From Oscillospiraceae bacterium (GTDB taxonomy: Bacteria > Bacillota > Clostridia > Oscillospirales > Oscillospiraceae), in NCBI GenBank assembly GCA_017521875.1, contig JAFXBH010000315.1, positions 1 to 12,365 of the forward strand: a stretch of 12,365 nt of DNA, in the 5' to 3' direction. Every line of letters starts with the position of its first letter. Within the stretch, counting starts at the first letter, position 1. Below the pieces are notes generated by a model. The model was given only the letters and a program-made list of their open reading frames with translations. It searched no databases and had not been told where the DNA came from. Of the stretch, positions 1-5,983 are shown piece after piece. The translations under genes were made by a program, and so were the position numbers.

Positions 1-468
1 CTCGAAGGTCTTCAGCTCCTCCTCAGTGGGGGTGATGAACATATTCTTTACGAAGTGTGCCTGCCAGGCCACTTCCATGATAAAGCGGATAGCCATACGG
101 GAGTCGGGGTTGGTGCCGCAGAACAGGTCCATCACATACAGTTTCTTATTGGACAGTTGCTTCAGAGCCAGTTCCTTACAAGCATTCCATGCTTCTACGG
201 AAGCGGGTTTGTTGTCGTTGCCGAACTCCTTGGAGGTCCACCACACGGTGTCCTTGGAAGTTTCGTCCATTACGATGAACTTGTCTTTGGGGGAACGGCC
301 GGTGTAGATGCCGGTCATCACATTGACAGCGCCCAGTTCGGTGAGTTGGCCTTTGTCAAAGCCTTCCAGAGTGGGGGCCATCTCGGCCTCGAACAACTGC
401 TCGTAGGTGGGGTTGTAGACAATCTCGGTAGTACCGGTAATGCCATACTTGGTAAGGTCGATTTTCAT
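1..468 (-). CDS. pckA: Phosphoenolpyruvate carboxykinase (ATP), N-terminal part
   Basis: This is the first 156 codons of ATP-dependent PEP carboxykinase; the rest lies beyond the left edge. The enzyme interconverts oxaloacetate plus ATP with PEP, CO2 and ADP in the cytosol, and in many anaerobes runs toward oxaloacetate and ATP formation. The translation contains the family stretch [14 protein letters not shown] (residues 53-66), where Arg58 corresponds to the oxaloacetate-binding arginine, and [19 protein letters not shown] (residues 112-130). The ATG at 466-468 follows an AGGAGG Shine-Dalgarno sequence at a spacing of about 7 bases. The gene has its own promoter (562-590) and is separated from the thioesterase gene upstream by a terminator, so it is probably a single transcription unit. 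The nucleotide- and metal-binding C-terminal half cannot be inspected. The family call is firm. Confidence 0.95.
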   Translation of the reverse strand, partial: MKIDLTKYGITGTTEIVYNPTYEQLFEAEMAPTLEGFDKGQLTELGAVNVMTGIYTGRSPKDKFIVMDETSKDTVWWTSKEFGNDNKPASVEAWNACKELALKQLSNKKLYVMDLFCGTNPDSRMAIRFIMEVAWQAHFVKNMFITPTEEELKTFE

Positions 469-561
469 AGTGTTTTCCTCCTGAATTGGTATGCGGCAGC
501 GCCGCGAATGTATGGATTTTTGGGGGAGAGTTTTTGTTAAAATCCAATCTCCACCACATAC

Positions 562-590
562 ATCATAACATATAAAAAAGAGAATGTAAA
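562..590 (-). promoter_or_regulatory. Predicted sigma-70/A promoter of pckA
   Basis: On the minus strand a TTTACA box (585-590) and a TATGAT box (562-567) are separated by exactly 17 bases, each with one mismatch to consensus. Transcription would start near 555 and give a leader of about 85 bases. The leader holds a small GC hairpin (GCGGC-GCT-GCCGC, 493-505) shortly before the ribosome binding site. Confidence 0.7.
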
Positions 591-734
591 CAACTTTTTT
601 CCTGATTTTGCAAAAGAAAATTTCATTTCACCACCGGTTACGGAATGATTACAAATTTTCACACACAGGCAACGGAATTTGTGGTTTACATAACTGATAT
701 TCGACAGGATTTTACAAGCGTTATGTTAAGTGAG

Positions 735-770
735 TTATCCCCACTGTCCACAGTTTTCTCCACAGGATAA
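735..770. other. Cluster of DnaA-box-like nonamers in the pckA upstream region
   Basis: Three same-strand nonamers resemble the DnaA box TTATCCACA: TTATCCCCA (735-743, one mismatch), CTGTCCACA (744-752, two mismatches) and TTCTCCACA (756-764, one mismatch). A fourth, weaker one (TTATCCTGT) runs on the minus strand at 762-770. The first and last form an imperfect inverted repeat, TTATCC to GGATAA. The rest of the 392-base gene-free stretch 469-860 holds the pckA promoter, a terminator at 781-809, and AT-rich DNA (591-734) in which only a loose ACATAAC/GTTATGT inverted repeat is visible. Whether DnaA binds here is inference. Confidence 0.4.
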
Positions 771-774
771 TATG

Positions 775-809
775 GGAAAACCCCCTGCAAATTGGAAATT
801 CACAGGGGG
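775..809 (-). terminator. Intrinsic terminator after the thioesterase gene
   Basis: CCCCCTG (781-787) and CAGGGGG (803-809) pair. The interior continues as two G-U wobbles and an AATT/AATT helix around a three-base loop, giving about 13 pairs. On the minus strand the hairpin is followed by TTTTCC (780-775), a short U-tract. It lies about 50 bases after the thioesterase stop codon. Confidence 0.7.
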
Positions 810-860
810 ATGCGGTGGATTATAGAACTTTTCCGCAAAATCTGGGGAAAAATGACGGGT

Positions 861-1592
861 TTACAGAATTTGCTCGAAAACCGCCTGGGTGGAGAAGATT
901 CTCTGCCCCGCTCTTTGGGCGTCTACAGTGAGGGTGGGGCCGTCGGACAGGCTGTATTGCAGGTCTACGGTGTCATTTTCCAGGGCTTCGTTCAGGTAAC
1001 ACACCGTCAGGTCCTTCAGTTGGTGCTGCCGGTGGAATTCGCTGGGGAGCAAATCACACACCCAGTCCATATACCGGGTGTTGTTCATATGGCCGTTTTG
1101 ATCCAGGCAAGAGTAGCCCACAGTGCGTTGGGAGATGCCTTCCGCCGGCAGGGCAGCAATACCGTGAGGGACGGCCAGTTCCGTGCCGTTCAGTTGGCCA
1201 TTTACCGTGACACCGCTTTTTCCCGGCAGTACCAGGGTTCTGGTCCGGTCGTCCATCAGCACCCACAGGCTGACAGAGCGGAACAGTTCGTTGCCCTCTG
1301 GGTCATAGGCCACCACGCTGCGGGGATAGGCCACCCGGGTGGTGGGCATTGGCCAGGTCTCTACGGTGATGGTCTCGTGCAAACGGGGCAGACGGGTGAC
1401 TTGCACCTTGCTGCGGGTCACCGCCCAAAACAGATGTTTTGGGGAAATGTGTTCCCGGTCCACTTCCAGCAATGCACAATGGGACCCGGAAGCCTCCTGC
1501 ATAAAATACAGCAAGGCTGTGGGGGTGGCTCTGCCGAAGCGGTCGGTATGCAGATAGGATATGGTAAATTTCTGAGAAAAATGTTGTTCCAT
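861..1592 (-). CDS. Acyl-ACP thioesterase (FatA/FatB family)
   Basis: The 243-residue product matches the bacterial branch of the acyl-ACP thioesterase family (PF01643), which releases fatty acids from acyl carrier protein in the cytosol. It has the expected double hot-dog layout: the first fold at about 1-135 and the second at about 150-243. The catalytic stretch DQNGHMNNTRYMDW (164-177) supplies Asp164, Asn166 and His168. Glu202 in YLNEAL sits where plant FatB enzymes carry a catalytic Glu/Cys. The ATG at 1590-1592 follows AGGAGG at four bases. The preceding PDZ gene ends only 8 bases upstream and its TAG stop lies within this Shine-Dalgarno sequence, so translation is probably coupled. Chain-length preference cannot be read. 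A role in membrane lipid adjustment is inferred from its sensor-kinase and PDZ neighbours. Confidence 0.9.
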   Translation of the reverse strand: MEQHFSQKFTISYLHTDRFGRATPTALLYFMQEASGSHCALLEVDREHISPKHLFWAVTRSKVQVTRLPRLHETITVETWPMPTTRVAYPRSVVAYDPEGNELFRSVSLWVLMDDRTRTLVLPGKSGVTVNGQLNGTELAVPHGIAALPAEGISQRTVGYSCLDQNGHMNNTRYMDWVCDLLPSEFHRQHQLKDLTVCYLNEALENDTVDLQYSLSDGPTLTVDAQRAGQRIFSTQAVFEQIL

Positions 1593-1600
1593 AGTGCCTC

Positions 1601-2092
1601 CTAGTCTCCCAATGGAATGGTATAACTAAAGGTATTTCCTTGCCGTGAGAAAACGAACCATACCCGATCACCGGTTTTTGTCTGGGTCAATAAGGCGTTT
1701 AGTGCTTCCAGGGAGGTCACGGCAGTGCCATCAAAAGTCGTCAGCACATCTCCCGGCTCTACCGGGATTCCCTCCGGGGCATTCACCACATACAGGCCAG
1801 CCGGAAGATCATAGACTTGCTGATGGAGGTCGGACAGTTCCTGCACCGTGATGCCGGCCACGGTCAGGGAATCTCCCTCCGGTGCAGTCAGGGACAGATT
1901 TCCCTCTCCGAAGGAAAGAGGTGACTCTCCGGAGCGTTGCAGTTGGGCCAGCAGGTGAATATTCAAAAGGCCCAGCACACTGACCACGCCGCAGAGAAAA
2001 ATGACGCAAATCAGCAGAAAGGCGATGAGCCCCCGGCTGTTTTTACGGGGATGGGTCTCCCCGGTGCGGTATTCAAAATACTGTTCGTCCAT
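1601..2092 (-). CDS. Membrane-anchored PDZ-domain protein without protease domain
   Basis: A 163-residue protein has a short charged cytosolic N-terminus, one transmembrane helix at about residues 22-48 and an extracytoplasmic C-terminal PDZ domain (about 75-161). The PDZ assignment rests on a ligand-loop-like GLYVVNAPEG, then VEPGDVLTTFDGTAVTS and a final beta strand, the pattern of HtrA/DegP-type PDZ domains. No Ser/His/Asp trypsin-like domain precedes it, so it is not a complete HtrA protease. I chose the ATG at 2090-2092 because GAGG stands 7 bases upstream. A longer in-frame start at 2221 would translate the neighbouring repeat element and is rejected. The gene ends in TAG, 8 bases before the thioesterase start, suggesting a joint mRNA. 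It may be an accessory sensor or chaperone for the histidine kinase upstream; that role is inference. Confidence 0.75.
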   Translation of the reverse strand: MDEQYFEYRTGETHPRKNSRGLIAFLLICVIFLCGVVSVLGLLNIHLLAQLQRSGESPLSFGEGNLSLTAPEGDSLTVAGITVQELSDLHQQVYDLPAGLYVVNAPEGIPVEPGDVLTTFDGTAVTSLEALNALLTQTKTGDRVWFVFSRQGNTFSYTIPLGD

Positions 2093-2111
2093 AGATAAAC
2101 CTCGATTTTTT

Positions 2112-2259
2112 AATGGAGAATGGATAATGGATAATGGAGAATGCAAAATGCATAATGCATAATGCAGAATGAAGGTGTTGCCTTTGGCAACGATTTCAAT
2201 CATTGGCGAAGCCAATACCACAATTATGCATTCAGCATTCTACATTCTACATTCCTAAT
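2112..2259. repeat. MITE-like palindromic repeat, family A, copy 1
   Basis: The flanks are arrays of degenerate AATGGA/AATGCA-type words on the left (2112-2171) and their inverse, such as ATTCTACATTC, on the right (2225-2259). The centre has two perfect mini-hairpins, GTTGCC-TTT-GGCAAC and ATTGGC-GAA-GCCAAT, around GATTTCAATC. Read on the minus strand, the core aligns without gaps to that of copy 2 at 4899-4998, including a shared GATTGAAAT centre. It fills the gap between the kinase and PDZ genes and codes for nothing credible. Its right end includes the kinase's TAG stop. Confidence 0.8.
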
Positions 2260-3679
2260 TCACCAGCGGCAGGGTGAAGGTAAAGGCTGTCTTGCCGTTC
2301 TGACTTGCCACGGAAATATCCTCTCCGTGACGGCAAATGAGATTTTTTACAATGTAAAGTCCCAACCCCCAGCCCTCGCCGTTGCGGCTTTTATCCAATT
2401 TATGGAAGCGGTCAAACACCAGAGGCAGTTCCTCCGGGGGAATGGCCTCGCCCTGGTTGGCCACAGTGACGAAGATCTTACCGTCGTCTTCCCGGATCTC
2501 CAGCCAAAGCGTACCCTGTGCAGGGCAGAATTTCACGGCGTTGTCCACCAGATTATAAACTACCTGGGTGATGGCGTCCTGACTGGCCCGGGTGTATACC
2601 GGATGTTCCGGGAAGGAGACTTCCACATTCAGATCCTTGGCAACGATTTTCTGCTCAAAGGACAGTAAGGTCTGTCCCACACATTCACCTACATCAAACC
2701 GGGTCAGGCTCTCCGGGGGGATGCGTTCCTGATCCTGCATCCGGGAGATGTCCAGCATACTCTTCACCAGTCGGCTGAGCCGCTTGGTTTCATTGGATAC
2801 CAATTCCATATAATGCTGCTGCCGCTCCGGGGGAATGGTGCCGTCCAGCATACCGTCCACATAGCCGGAGATGGTGGTCATAGGGGTTTTCAGTTCGTGG
2901 GATACATTGGCCACAAATTCCTGCCGCCGGTACTCGCTTTTCTCCAAAGAGTCAGCCATATTGTTAAATGCCAACGCCAGTTCCTGTACCTCCCGGGGAC
3001 TTCCCACATCTACGGACACCCGGGCATCCAGCCGGCCGTGACCGAAATCGCTGGCGGCTTTGGCCATATCCTGGAGAGGGGAACTGTGCTTTTTGGCCAT
3101 CAGGGTGATCAGCACCACTGCCAGCGCCACCACCAGCAGGGAGATCAGAAGATAGGTATCTGCCAATTTGTCCAGCAATGCCATCGCCTGAGAGGTGGGG
3201 GTGGAGACAATCACCAATCCCACCGGCATCCGGGTAAATCGGTCGGTAATGGGCATACCCACCACATACCGGGTGTCGTCATACAGACCTTGCACCTGGC
3301 CGGTGGTGCAAACCAGACCCTCGGCAAAGACGCGCTGGCGATAGGCATCTGCCACCACCATACCCTGATGGGCGCAGCCTAAAGGGGAGTCGGAACACAG
3401 CACCAGCCGTCCCCGACTGTCACAGATCACCGCGTCTGCATCGCCCATACGGGTGGAGACGGACAGGGTGATAAAGAAGTTCTCCCGGGAGACCGTACCG
3501 TCTGTGTAATAGGAGGCGGCCAGATCGGCGATGGTGGCGCAGTCTTCCTGCAATTTGTTTTCAGTTTGGCGGACAAGGAGATTCCGCACCAGCATCTGAA
3601 ACGATGCGCCTACCAGCAGCAAAACCGCCAGCAGAAGGAACGCCACTGCAAAAAATGTACGGCCAAAAGTTGTTTTCAC
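2255..3679 (-). CDS. Two-component sensor histidine kinase (HAMP type)
   Basis: A 474-residue membrane histidine kinase. An N-terminal transmembrane helix (about 9-31) and a second one (about 175-195) bracket an extracytoplasmic sensor of about 140 residues. A HAMP linker follows (about 196-248), then HisKA with FVANVSHELKTPMTT (His261 is the phosphorylation site), and a HATPase_c domain with N-box NLVDNAVKF (376-384) and G2 box GEGWGLGLYIVKNL (434-447). The G1 box reads VANQGEAIP, with Asn408 where Asp is usual and Ala412 in place of Gly; such variants occur in related clostridial kinases. The start is GTG at 3677-3679, 8 bases after GAGGTG. The likely partner is the response regulator upstream, although 392 bases with a repeat now separate them. 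The signal sensed is unknown; it resembles PhoR/ResE-type kinases only in architecture. Confidence 0.93.
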   Translation of the reverse strand: MKTTFGRTFFAVAFLLLAVLLLVGASFQMLVRNLLVRQTENKLQEDCATIADLAASYYTDGTVSRENFFITLSVSTRMGDADAVICDSRGRLVLCSDSPLGCAHQGMVVADAYRQRVFAEGLVCTTGQVQGLYDDTRYVVGMPITDRFTRMPVGLVIVSTPTSQAMALLDKLADTYLLISLLVVALAVVLITLMAKKHSSPLQDMAKAASDFGHGRLDARVSVDVGSPREVQELALAFNNMADSLEKSEYRRQEFVANVSHELKTPMTTISGYVDGMLDGTIPPERQQHYMELVSNETKRLSRLVKSMLDISRMQDQERIPPESLTRFDVGECVGQTLLSFEQKIVAKDLNVEVSFPEHPVYTRASQDAITQVVYNLVDNAVKFCPAQGTLWLEIREDDGKIFVTVANQGEAIPPEELPLVFDRFHKLDKSRNGEGWGLGLYIVKNLICRHGEDISVASQNGKTAFTFTLPLVN

Positions 3680-3898
3680 GATTACAGCACCTCGAACTTA
3701 TAACGCAAACTGCGAACATTAACATACATCATTAGCATCGTTTAACCTCATTTAACCTTATTTTCTTCACTATGCTACCGTATTTAGCCGCATTTACCCC
3801 CACGAAAAATTTTTTATGTCAGTAGTGCGGTAGTTTTTGTGGTAGTTTATTTACAGAACAGTAAAGTTATATCTTAATGTGAGTTAAGAATTATTTTA
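3680..3898 (-). promoter_or_regulatory. AT-rich upstream region of the kinase gene with phased direct repeats
   Basis: The first part of the gene-free gap between regulator and kinase. TTTAACCTCA is followed directly by TTTAACCTTA (3741-3760), and further ATTTA words (3781-3797) keep roughly 10-base phasing. GGTAGTTT occurs twice (3829-3836, 3841-3848). CTACCG (3775-3780) and CGGTAG (3828-3833) form a wide inverted repeat around an A5T6 tract. On the minus strand GGTTAAA occurs twice in tandem upstream of the GTG start. I see no clear -35/-10 pair, so a separate kinase promoter is possible but not shown. Confidence 0.35.
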
Positions 3899-4057
3899 AT
3901 GAAATCCTTGCGAATGCAAGGATGAAATCGGCTATAGCCGATGAAATCTGCTTCGCAGGTGAAATGAAATCCACCCACCGCCTCAGCGATTTCATCCGAC
4001 CGTAGGGAGGATTTCATCAGCGAAGATGATTTCACCCACCCGCCAGGTGGATTTCGT
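3899..4057. repeat. Multi-hairpin palindromic repeat, family B
   Basis: Four ATGAAATC words on the plus strand (3899, 3922, 3941, 3964) are mirrored by four GATTTCAT-like words (3988, 4010, 4028, 4050). Spacers between the left words are themselves small hairpins: CTTGC-GAAT-GCAAG, CGGC-TATA-GCCG and TGC-TTC-GCA. The whole can fold as a branched, roughly symmetric structure. It has no coding potential, sits 14 bases after the response regulator stop, and looks like a mobile or amplified intergenic element. Confidence 0.75.
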
Positions 4058-4090
4058 TAAATTTGAAGTGCTTATTGCACTTCAAATTTA
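4058..4090. repeat. Perfect 14-bp inverted repeat around the response regulator stop codon
   Basis: TAAATTTGAAGTGC (4058-4071) and GCACTTCAAATTTA (4077-4090) are perfect complements with a five-base loop. The regulator's TAA stop (4074-4072 on the minus strand) lies in the loop, and its last codons form one arm. No U-tract follows on the minus strand, where the family B repeat begins almost at once, so it is not a standard intrinsic terminator as it stands. Confidence 0.75.
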
Positions 4091-4758
4091 TACCCAACGC
4101 CCCAGACGGTTTTCACGCTCCATTTGTCGGAAACCCCTTCCAGTTTCTCCCGCAGACGCTTCACATGGACATCCACCGTCCGGGAGTCGCCGAAATAGTC
4201 AAAGCCCCATACCTCGTCCAGCAGTTGATTCCGGGTGTATACCCGGTTGGGGGAGGAGGCCAGATAGAACAGCAGTTCCATTTCTTTCGGCGGGGTGTCT
4301 ACCTTTTTGCCGTCCACGGTCAGTTCAAAGGCATCCATATCAATGGTGAGTTTGTCAAAGACCAGCCGTCGGGCATTGGGTTCGGCTGCGCCCTTGTCGA
4401 AACGGCGCAGTACCGCCTCAATGCGAGCCAGCAGTTCTTTCATTTCAAAGGGTTTGGTCACATAGTCATCTGCGCCGGTCTTCAGGCCGGTGACCTTGTC
4501 GTCGGTCTCACTTTTGGCGGTGAGCATAATCACCGGCGTGTCGCTCTCTGCGCGAATGGCTTTGCAGACTGCCCAGCCGTCCATCACCGGCATCATCACA
4601 TCCAGCAGCACCAGGTTTGGGCGAATGGCCCGGAATTTTTCCAATCCCTGCCCGCCATCGGCAGCCAAGGTGACGGCATAGCCCTCTTTTTCCAAATACA
4701 GTTGCAGCAGTTCCCGGATATTGGGATCATCTTCCACGATTAAAACAGAAATCGGCAT
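4072..4758 (-). CDS. OmpR/PhoB-family response regulator
   Basis: A 228-residue two-domain regulator. The receiver domain (1-118) has the acidic pair Asp10/Asp11, the phosphoacceptor Asp53 in VLLDVMMPVMDG, Thr80 and Lys102 in DYVTKPF. The C-terminal winged helix (about 130-228) has the family pattern TPPKEMELLFYLA, NQLLDEVWGFDYFGDSRTVD, HVKRLREKLE and VWGVGYKFE. Length and both domains are complete. I chose ATG 4756-4758 because GGGAGG lies 8 bases upstream and receiver homology starts at once; an in-frame extension to 4842 would cross the likely promoter. It should accept phosphate from the histidine kinase downstream and bind direct-repeat DNA. A 7-4-7 direct repeat just upstream (4818-4835) is a candidate autoregulatory site. 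Divergent uppP makes an envelope regulon plausible, but that is inference. Confidence 0.95.
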   Translation of the reverse strand: MPISVLIVEDDPNIRELLQLYLEKEGYAVTLAADGGQGLEKFRAIRPNLVLLDVMMPVMDGWAVCKAIRAESDTPVIMLTAKSETDDKVTGLKTGADDYVTKPFEMKELLARIEAVLRRFDKGAAEPNARRLVFDKLTIDMDAFELTVDGKKVDTPPKEMELLFYLASSPNRVYTRNQLLDEVWGFDYFGDSRTVDVHVKRLREKLEGVSDKWSVKTVWGVGYKFEVQ

Positions 4759-4791
4759 CGTCAAAACCTCCCGATGTTTGTATTTTACAAT

Positions 4792-4835
4792 ATTATAACG
4801 CATTTTTCCCGTTTTCGGTGAATAAATTGTGAATA
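4792..4835 (-). promoter_or_regulatory. Candidate response regulator promoter with PhoB-like direct repeat
   Basis: On the minus strand a perfect TATAAT lies at 4797-4792, but the -35 position (4820-4815) is far from TTGACA. TATTCAC-AATT-TATTCAC (4835-4818) overlaps that position: two identical 7-mers with an 11-base period and an AT-rich spacer, the layout of PhoB/PhoP-type operators. This suggests an activator-dependent, possibly autoregulated promoter. The site is about 34 bases upstream of the uppP -35 box. Confidence 0.5.
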
Positions 4836-4868
4836 GTTTCACCCCAAAATGTTAACGACGGGAAAATC

Positions 4869-4897
4869 TTGTAAAGAAACACAGGTTATGCTATAAT
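4869..4897 (+). promoter_or_regulatory. Predicted sigma-70/A promoter of uppP
   Basis: TTGTAA (4869-4874) and a perfect TATAAT (4892-4897) are separated by 17 bases. Transcription would begin around 4904, inside the family A repeat that starts at 4899, giving a leader of about 115 bases. Confidence 0.75.
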
Positions 4898-4898
4898 G

Positions 4899-4998
4899 AA
4901 TGGACAATGGATAATGGACAATTATGGTGCTGCCTTTGTTAGCGATTGAAATGATCGGCGCAGCCGATTCCACAATTTTCAATTATCCATTGTCAATT
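4899..4998. repeat. MITE-like palindromic repeat, family A, copy 2
   Basis: A 100-base element with terminal inverted repeats of 27 bases (4899-4925 against 4972-4998) matching at 23 positions, made of AATGGACAATGGATAATGG-type words. The core holds the hairpin ATCGGC-GCA-GCCGAT and a decayed partner hairpin around GATTGAAAT. It is inverted relative to copy 1 at 2112-2259. It occupies the uppP leader directly after the -10 box. Confidence 0.8.
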
Positions 4999-5018
4999 TC
5001 TCCGTTTGGGAGGCAATT

Positions 5019-5870
5019 ATGACCACAATCATCGAATTATTAAAGGCGGTGCTGTTCGGCATCGTAGAGGGCATTACCGAGTGGCTGCCCATTTCTTCCA
5101 CAGGCCATATGATCCTGCTGGACGAATTTGTAAAACTGCATGTATCGGAAGCATTTTACGAAATGTTCCAGGTGGTGATCCAGTTAGGGGCGATTGCCGC
5201 CGTGCTGGTACTGTTTTTCCGGAAACTCAATCCCTTTTCCGCTAAAAAAGATAAGGTGCAAAAGAAAAACACCTGGAATCTTTGGCTGAAGGTCATCGTG
5301 GCTGTGCTGCCGTCGGCGGCCATCGGTCTGGTGCTGGATGACTGGATGGACGAACACCTGTATAACTATGTGGTGGTGGCCATCGCGCTGGTGATTTACG
5401 GCGTGGCATTTCTGTTTTTGGAAAAGAACAAAGACCGGACATTCGCCATCGCCTCTGTGGAGGCAATCGACTACAAAACCGCTTTACTGATCGGCGCGTT
5501 CCAATGTTTGGCGCTGATTCCCGGCACATCCCGCAGTGGCTCTACCATTTTGGGCGCGATCCTGCTGGGTGTTGCACGGCCTGCCGGCGCGGAATTTTCT
5601 TTCTTCCTGGCCATTCCCACTATGCTGGGCGCCAGCGCGTTGAAAGTGGTGAAGTACGGCATGGATATTATGGAAGGGGCCGCCGCTATGCCCAGCGGCA
5701 CGGAGATCGGCGTGTTGCTGGTAGGCTGCGTGGTCAGTTTCCTGGTGAGCCTGCTGGTGATCAAGGGACTGATGGAATATGTCCGCAATCACAGTTTCAA
5801 AGCCTTTGGCATCTATCGGATTGTTTTGGGTATCGTCGTTCTGGGCTATTTTGTGATCACAACACTGTAA
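5019..5870 (+). CDS. uppP: Undecaprenyl-diphosphate phosphatase UppP (BacA family)
   Basis: A 283-residue polytopic membrane protein that removes one phosphate from undecaprenyl diphosphate to recycle the lipid carrier used for peptidoglycan and other wall polymers. Overexpression of the family confers bacitracin resistance. Both signature regions are intact: GIVEGITEWLPISSTGH (14-30, with Glu17, Glu21 and His30) and PGTSRSGST (168-176, with Arg172, matching the essential E. coli Arg174). About eight hydrophobic segments are visible, and the length is normal for the family. The ATG at 5019 follows GGGAGG at five bases. It is divergent from the response regulator and shares a regulatory gap with it, so regulation by that system is plausible. 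Its leader consists largely of a palindromic repeat. A shared terminator closes it at 5991-6020. Confidence 0.96.
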   Translation: MTTIIELLKAVLFGIVEGITEWLPISSTGHMILLDEFVKLHVSEAFYEMFQVVIQLGAIAAVLVLFFRKLNPFSAKKDKVQKKNTWNLWLKVIVAVLPSAAIGLVLDDWMDEHLYNYVVVAIALVIYGVAFLFLEKNKDRTFAIASVEAIDYKTALLIGAFQCLALIPGTSRSGSTILGAILLGVARPAGAEFSFFLAIPTMLGASALKVVKYGMDIMEGAAAMPSGTEIGVLLVGCVVSFLVSLLVIKGLMEYVRNHSFKAFGIYRIVLGIVVLGYFVITTL

Positions 5871-5884
5871 AGGATATCGTTTCT

Positions 5885-5970
5885 GTCATTCCGAGGTTTG
5901 CGCAGCAAGCCGTGGGAATCTATACGACCTACTTTAGATTGCCACGGTCGCGTTGCTCCCTCGCAATGAC
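5885..5970. repeat. Palindromic intergenic repeat, family C (GTCATTGCGAGG type)
   Basis: The ends GTCATTCCGAGG (5885-5896) and CCTCGCAATGAC (5959-5970) are inverted with one mismatch. Inside, GCCGTGGGAATCTA and TAGATTGCCACGG continue the imperfect palindrome around TACGACCTACTT. This resembles the widespread GTCATTGCGAGG...GTGGCAATCT intergenic repeat known in many bacterial genomes, which often gives rise to spurious ORFs. It lies between the uppP stop and the terminator. Confidence 0.75.
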
Positions 5971-5983
5971 GAATAAAATATGA

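Noticed and set aside
792..1604. Long plus-strand open frame of 270 codons
   Set aside because: It is the antisense of the acyl-ACP thioesterase, which has intact family motifs and a good ribosome binding site; the plus-strand product has no recognisable features.
2093..2221. N-terminal extension of the PDZ protein
   Set aside because: It would translate the family A repeat into runs such as LHSPLSIIHSPL, and the downstream ATG has the Shine-Dalgarno sequence.
3899..4057. Possible CRISPR array from repeated ATGAAATC words
   Set aside because: The repeated unit is only 8 bases, spacing is irregular, half of the units are inverted, and the spacers are hairpins.
4063..4743. Plus-strand open frame of 226 codons
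   Set aside because: It is antisense to the response regulator, whose receiver and DNA-binding motifs are complete.
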